Assembly: GCA_027081375.1 (NCBI GenBank)
Contig: JALWKR010000323.1
Span: 1 to 9,084, forward strand
Direction of reading: 5' to 3'
Length of the DNA: 9,084 bases
Source: Persephonella sp.
Lineage (GTDB): Bacteria > Aquificota > Aquificia > Aquificales > Hydrogenothermaceae
Positions 7,258 to 9,084 of the stretch are shown here, piece by piece. The position numbers were made by a program, and so were the translations under genes. The notes under the pieces are model-generated. The model worked only from the letters and a program-made list of their open reading frames with translations. It did not search any database and had not been told where the DNA came from. Every line of letters starts with the position of its first letter. The first letter of the stretch is position 1.

Positions 7258-7286
7258 AGCATATCCTATAAAAATCTTTATTTCAA
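7258..7286 (-). promoter_or_regulatory. Candidate sigma70-type promoter for the nuo operon
   Basis: On the minus strand, TTGAAA (7281-7286; 5 of 6 match to TTGACA) is followed after exactly 17 bp by TATGCT (7258-7263; 4 of 6 match to TATAAT). The predicted start near 7251 would give a leader of about 38 nt before nuoA. The -35 box overlaps the last codons of the SAM hydrolase gene. In AT-rich DNA such matches do arise by chance, but position and spacing are good. Confidence 0.5.
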
Positions 7287-8060
7287 GGGGTTATCAGTAT
7301 AAATGTATACTTTATCGCCTTTTTGTATATTAAATAAATCTTTAGCACTGTTTTCAGGAGTAAAAATTTCATAAAAACCAAAGCTACCTTTAATTAGGTT
7401 TAGTTTTCCTTTAACTCCTTCCTGAAAATTTTTGCATATTTTTTCAACAGGAATGTCTCTTACGTATATCTTTTTTATGTTTTTAGGCAGTTCTTCAATA
7501 TTAGTGATTGCATTACCAAATTTATCAAATTTTATAATTTCACCGATAAAAGCATTTTTTTCTTTCTTAACTTCAGGAAAGCTTATCTTTGTATAATCCT
7601 TTAGTTCTTTCCCAAAGTTAGCTGTGGAAATTCCAAGGGACAGATATGCTGATGCAGGAGCAAATATATCTCTGCCGTGAAATGTTTCTGTATCTCTTTT
7701 TAGTATATATTTTGGGTTTTCTATAGAGACAATTTTTTTTATTTTTTCTTTTTTTAAAGGCAGTGTTAAAAGGCCGTTATCAGGTGCTATAAAGTAATAA
7801 CTTTCTGTTTCAACAATAATAGCCTTTCTTTCAGTCCCAACCCCTGGATCAACTACTGAAACGAAAATAGTACCTTTTGGGAAATACTTATAAACAGCAT
7901 TTAAAATAATAGAGGCTTCTAAAATATCAAAAGAGTCTATATCATGGGAAATGTCAACTATATCTGCATGAGGGTTAATACTTTTAATAACCCCCTTAAC
8001 AGCACCTACAAAACCGTCTTTAGTTCCAAAATCTGTTAAGAGGGCTATTATAGATTTCAT
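7278..8060 (-). CDS. S-adenosylmethionine hydrolase (hydroxide adenosyltransferase, former DUF62)
   Basis: This family splits SAM with water into adenosine and methionine; it is related to the fluorinase and chlorinase. The protein is 260 residues, the usual length, with no signal peptide, so it is cytoplasmic. The N-terminal domain has LLTDFGTKDGFVGAVKG (7-23) and VSVVDPGVGTERKAI (67-81). Asp71, Arg78 and His128 (in FHGRDIFAPASAYL) form the Asp-Arg-His set typical of the hydroxide-using enzymes. The C-terminal domain has DKFGNAITNI (179-188), the adenosyl-binding segment, and a SFGFYEI...GDKVYI end. The start overlaps the skp stop by one base (TAATG), with no clear Shine-Dalgarno of its own, so translation is probably coupled. 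The physiological reason for SAM cleavage by this family is not settled. Confidence 0.9.
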   Translation of the reverse strand: MKSIIALLTDFGTKDGFVGAVKGVIKSINPHADIVDISHDIDSFDILEASIILNAVYKYFPKGTIFVSVVDPGVGTERKAIIVETESYYFIAPDNGLLTLPLKKEKIKKIVSIENPKYILKRDTETFHGRDIFAPASAYLSLGISTANFGKELKDYTKISFPEVKKEKNAFIGEIIKFDKFGNAITNIEELPKNIKKIYVRDIPVEKICKNFQEGVKGKLNLIKGSFGFYEIFTPENSAKDLFNIQKGDKVYIYTDNPLK

Positions 8061-8491
8061 TATTTTTTGTGCTTTGTGTAGTATTTATCAAAGAACTTTA
8101 TAAACTCTACTGTTTTATTTAAATCTTTATTTCCATAGATAATAGGAGATTGATCCAGCACAAGATCGTAGTTATATTTTTTAGCAAATTCAGATATTGC
8201 TTTTTTTAGCATATCCATAAAATCTGAAGCCATTTTTTCTCTTAACTGGTTTAATTCCTGCTGTTTTTCAAATACATACTTTTGAAGATTTTCCTGTTTC
8301 TCTCCTGATGCCTGCTTCTTTTCAATTTCTTTTTTTAGTTCTTCAACTTTTTTGTTTAATGTTTCTTGAACTTTCTTTCCTGCTTTAGATTCTTTTATAA
8401 CTTGCTGCATATCAATAATTGCAACTTTCCCTGCAAAGGAAATTGATACGATAAAGATAGATGCGAAAATAGTTGCTAAAAACTTTAACAT
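8060..8491 (-). CDS. skp: Skp/OmpH-family periplasmic chaperone
   Basis: This is probably a trimeric holdase for unfolded outer-membrane proteins crossing the periplasm, as in the Skp family. It has 143 residues, somewhat shorter than E. coli Skp (161). A signal peptide is clear: Lys3, a hydrophobic core at 4-18, and likely cleavage after Ala20 (SFA|GK). The mature protein begins with KVAIIDMQQVIKESKAGKK, the typical N-terminal strand. A Lys/Glu-rich coiled coil follows from about 40 to 105. YDLVLDQSPIIYG (108-120) then returns to the beta body. It lies 12 nt after purQ with a perfect AAGGAGG (8497-8503). No bamA, fabZ or lpxD neighbours, common for this family, are in view. Confidence 0.82.
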   Translation of the reverse strand: MLKFLATIFASIFIVSISFAGKVAIIDMQQVIKESKAGKKVQETLNKKVEELKKEIEKKQASGEKQENLQKYVFEKQQELNQLREKMASDFMDMLKKAISEFAKKYNYDLVLDQSPIIYGNKDLNKTVEFIKFFDKYYTKHKK

Positions 8492-8503
8492 GGTTTCCTC
8501 CTT

Positions 8504-9084
8504 TTATTTTAAATAGTTAATAATTGATTCAAGTATATATTTGCCATCTTCAGAACCTAAGATACTTTCTGATGCTCTTTCTGGATGGGGCATTAAGCCA
8601 AAGACATTTCCTTTTTCATTCATAACACCTGCGATATTTGAGATTGAACCATTTGGATTAGCCTCTTCAGTAACATTTCCATCTTTGTCGCAGTATCTAA
8701 CTAATATCTGACCGTTATCTTCCATTCTTTTTAATGTATCTTCATCTACAAAATAATTCCCGTCATGATGGGCAATAGGTATTTTTAAAACCTGTCCTTC
8801 CGTGCACTGATTTGTAAAAGGAGTTTTATTATTTTCAACTCTTATATACTGATGTTTACATATAAACTTTCCATGAATATTTGGCATTAAGGCTCCAGGG
8901 AGAAGATGTGCCTCTGTTAGTATTTGAAAACCATTACATATTCCTATAACAAGTCCACCCTTTTTTGCATATTCCTTAACTGCGTTAGTAAGAGGTGTAT
9001 GAGCTGCTAGTGTTCCAGGTCTAAGATAGTCACCAAAAGAGAAACCCCCAGGTAGAATAATACAGTCATATCCTTCTATATCTG
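8504..9084 (-). CDS. purQ: PurQ, glutaminase subunit of FGAM synthase (5' end cut off)
   Basis: This is the class I glutamine amidotransferase subunit of phosphoribosylformylglycinamidine synthase, which supplies ammonia for step four of purine synthesis together with PurL and PurS. The frame is open to the window edge, with 193 complete codons visible; roughly 30 N-terminal residues are missing compared with the usual 220-230. An ATG at 8887 is internal and not the start. Visible motifs are [17 protein letters not shown], the nucleophile Cys in GICNGFQIL (8936-8938), [37 protein letters not shown], and the catalytic His and Glu in MPHPERA. The small size and lack of a synthetase domain indicate the PurQ of the split PurS/PurQ/PurL type. 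Its pur neighbours would be upstream of the window. Confidence 0.95.
   Translation of the reverse strand, partial: DIEGYDCIILPGGFSFGDYLRPGTLAAHTPLTNAVKEYAKKGGLVIGICNGFQILTEAHLLPGALMPNIHGKFICKHQYIRVENNKTPFTNQCTEGQVLKIPIAHHDGNYFVDEDTLKRMEDNGQILVRYCDKDGNVTEEANPNGSISNIAGVMNEKGNVFGLMPHPERASESILGSEDGKYILESIINYLK

Noticed and set aside
7278..8060. Possible fluorinase or chlorinase
   Set aside because: The Asp71-Arg78-His128 set and the ordinary length fit the hydroxide-using SAM hydrolases; nothing points to a halide site.
8504..8887. A short 127-residue PurQ starting at the ATG at 8887
   Set aside because: The same frame continues upstream to the window edge and encodes the [11 protein letters not shown] segment and the nucleophile cysteine, so the gene is cut by the window, not truncated.

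Overview
The window appears to come from a low-GC, AT-rich thermophilic bacterium. Arginine is mostly AGA, third positions are mostly A/T, and proteins are rich in Lys, Glu and Ile. Gene content and protein character best fit the Aquificales, perhaps the Hydrogenothermaceae (Persephonella or Sulfurihydrogenibium type). This placement is an impression from the sequence, not the result of a search. Every convincing gene lies on the minus strand, so transcription runs from high to low coordinates. Coding density is very high. No tRNA, rRNA, CRISPR array or mobile element was seen.

The upstream block, 9084 to 7278, holds three closely packed housekeeping genes. They are the 3' part of purQ (purine synthesis), a short Skp/OmpH-type periplasmic chaperone, and an S-adenosylmethionine hydrolase of the former DUF62 family. 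purQ and skp are 12 nt apart with a consensus Shine-Dalgarno between them. skp and the SAM hydrolase overlap by one base (TAATG).

After a 65-nt gap with a plausible sigma70-type promoter and an operator-like inverted repeat, a complex I (NADH-quinone oxidoreductase type) operon runs to the end of the window: nuoA, nuoB, a fused nuoCD, nuoH, nuoI, nuoJ, nuoK and nuoL, with nuoL cut off near its 3' end. These genes encode the quinone-reducing connecting module (A, B, CD, H, I) and much of the proton-pumping arm (J, K, L). Key residues are in place: the N2 cysteines of NuoB, both 4Fe-4S motifs of NuoI, the quinone-site His and Tyr of the NuoD half, the NuoK glutamates, and the Glu/Lys channel residues of NuoL.

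Two things stand out. First, nuoE, nuoF and nuoG (the NADH/FMN input module) are absent from their usual place between nuoCD and nuoH; only 83 non-coding nt are there. Either the module is encoded elsewhere or this complex uses another electron donor. Second, nuoCD is set apart from the rest of the operon. Other nuo junctions overlap or have gaps of 14 nt or less, but nuoCD has 79 nt before it and 83 nt after it. It uses a TTG start, and its leader holds a terminator-like hairpin followed by a CCCCT tract that can pair with the nuoCD Shine-Dalgarno. This could be an attenuator or translational control element inside the operon. The rest of the window looks conventional.
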